Assembly: GCA_024464195.1 (NCBI GenBank)
Contig: JANHAK010000086.1
Coordinates: 1 to 6,027 of the forward strand
Source of the DNA: Methanomassiliicoccales archaeon
GTDB lineage: Archaea > Thermoplasmatota > Thermoplasmata > Methanomassiliicoccales > JACIVX01
Reading direction: 5' to 3'
DNA: 6,027 nt
Positions within the stretch are counted from its first letter, which is position 1; every line of letters begins with the position of its first letter. The position numbers and the translations under genes are program-made. Shown here piece by piece: positions 5,185-6,027 of the stretch. The notes beneath the pieces are model-generated. The model worked only from the letters and a program-made list of their open reading frames with translations. It had not been told where the DNA came from and ran no database searches.

Positions 5185-5996
5185 AACTCATAAATGTTTC
5201 GTACACCTATGCCGATGGTGTACGAGCGTTGGAAAACGTATCGCTGACGATTTCAGAAGGAGAAAGAGTTGCAATTGTAGGTCCGAACGGTGCTGGGAAG
5301 AGTACACTGCTTCGAATTCTTGCTGGCCTCTATTTCCCCAGCACTGGAAATGTGGAAATCATGGGTACCACACTTTCAAGAAAAGATGCTGAGCGCCTGA
5401 GAAAAAACATCGGCTTTCTCTTTCAAGATCCGGATGATCAGATATTTATGCCGACGGTCTGGGACGATGTCGCTTTTGGCCCAATCAACCTGGGCTTGCC
5501 TGAAGACGAAGTCAAGAAGAGGGTAAGAGAAGCGATAAGGATGGCTGGTATTGAAGGTTATGAGGAAAGGGTACCACACCATCTGAGTTTCGGTGAAAAG
5601 AAAAGAGTTGCGATAGCGGGGGTGCTTGCGATGGAGGCGCCGATCCTCCTTCTTGACGAGCCGACGGCAAATTTAGACCCCCAAGGAAGAAGAGATCTTG
5701 TCAACATTCTTGACTCAGTTTCACAGACGGTTGTCCTGGCAACGCATGATCTTTCCGTTGCATTTGAATTGACAAATCGAGCGATTGTACTGAAAAAGTC
5801 GGTTATTTTTGACGGCAAACCATCGGAGCTTGTCGAGAGACCAGATGTCCTCGCAAGCGCGAATCTCGAATTGCCATCGATGCTCAGGCTAATGGATCGG
5901 TGGCGCCGCACGAGCGATCGAAAATTCCACCTCCCATTGACAATTGATGAAGCGCTCAGAATTATCAATGAAGAGTGTCGCAAGAACGGTATATGA
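5172..5996 (+). CDS. cbiO: CbiO/EcfA, ATP-binding subunit of ECF cobalt/nickel transporter
   Basis: A 274-residue ABC ATPase that powers uptake through CbiQ, probably as a homodimer because only one ATPase gene is present. Motifs in order: Walker A GPNGAGKST (37-45), Q-loop FQDPDDQ (84-90), signature LSFGEKKRVAIAG (138-150), Walker B ILLLDEP with catalytic Glu163, D-loop NLDP (167-170) and switch His192. FQDPDDQIF is typical of the CbiO/EcfA group. The signature reads LSFGE instead of LSGGQ. The C-terminal part (about 215-274) carries the short extension usual in this family. The start is taken as TTG 5172, overlapping cbiQ by 13 bases, with GGTGTGAT (5161-5168) three bases upstream; TTG 5181 is a possible alternative and there is no early ATG. 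The 31 bases after the stop are too short to show what follows. Confidence 0.92.
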   Translation: MDALKLINVSYTYADGVRALENVSLTISEGERVAIVGPNGAGKSTLLRILAGLYFPSTGNVEIMGTTLSRKDAERLRKNIGFLFQDPDDQIFMPTVWDDVAFGPINLGLPEDEVKKRVREAIRMAGIEGYEERVPHHLSFGEKKRVAIAGVLAMEAPILLLDEPTANLDPQGRRDLVNILDSVSQTVVLATHDLSVAFELTNRAIVLKKSVIFDGKPSELVERPDVLASANLELPSMLRLMDRWRRTSDRKFHLPLTIDEALRIINEECRKNGI

Positions 5997-6027
5997 TAAA
6001 GACTTGAACGTGCGATTTATTCTCCAA

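Noticed and set aside
6004..6027. Possible start of a next gene (TTG or GTG near 6004-6012)
   Set aside because: Only a few codons are visible, with no ribosome binding site, so it cannot be supported.

Overview
This window looks like part of the genome of an anaerobic archaeon, most likely euryarchaeal. The evidence is a truncated gene with the N-terminus of an archaeal type IV pilin, Shine-Dalgarno sites of the GAGGTG/GGAGGTGA type, TATA-like boxes instead of -35/-10 promoters, frequent GTG/TTG starts, an Isf-type iron-sulfur flavoprotein, and a CbiM-type metal transporter with a separate PDGLE subunit. I cannot place it more precisely from sequence alone. Genes have balanced composition; the intergenic stretches are clearly AT-rich.

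Layout. (1) 1-244, minus: 5' part of a pilin-like secreted protein gene that runs off the left edge. (2) 245-806: AT-rich stretch with no gene I can support. (3) 807-1382, minus: NADPH-dependent FMN reductase/iron-sulfur flavoprotein with a compact four-cysteine motif. (4) 1634-1828 and 1853-2041, plus: two tandem small genes, homologous to each other (30 of 60 positions identical, no gaps), of unknown function. (5) 2197-3039, minus: ArsM-type arsenite methyltransferase, convergent with the small pair. (6) 3040-3506: divergent AT-rich control region with two inverted repeats. (7) 3507-5996, plus: four overlapping genes for an energy-coupling factor (ECF) cobalt/nickel importer: CbiM, a PDGLE/NikN-like small subunit, CbiQ and CbiO.

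How they work together. The four transporter genes form one translationally coupled operon. CbiM binds the metal, the PDGLE protein assists it, CbiQ is the membrane coupling protein and CbiO the ATPase. A 7-bp inverted repeat lies between the presumed promoter and the ribosome binding site and is a good candidate for a metal-responsive operator or leader hairpin. ArsM and the flavoprotein point to detoxification and redox chemistry under anaerobic conditions, but nothing in the sequence ties them to the transporter beyond proximity.

Several starts are moved inward from the longest possible reading frame because a strong ribosome binding site or the conserved family N-terminus supports the internal codon: flavoprotein at 1382, first small protein at 1634, arsM at 3039, cbiM at 3507. 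The most novel item is the tandem small-protein pair; the most testable regulatory item is the palindrome in the cbiM leader.
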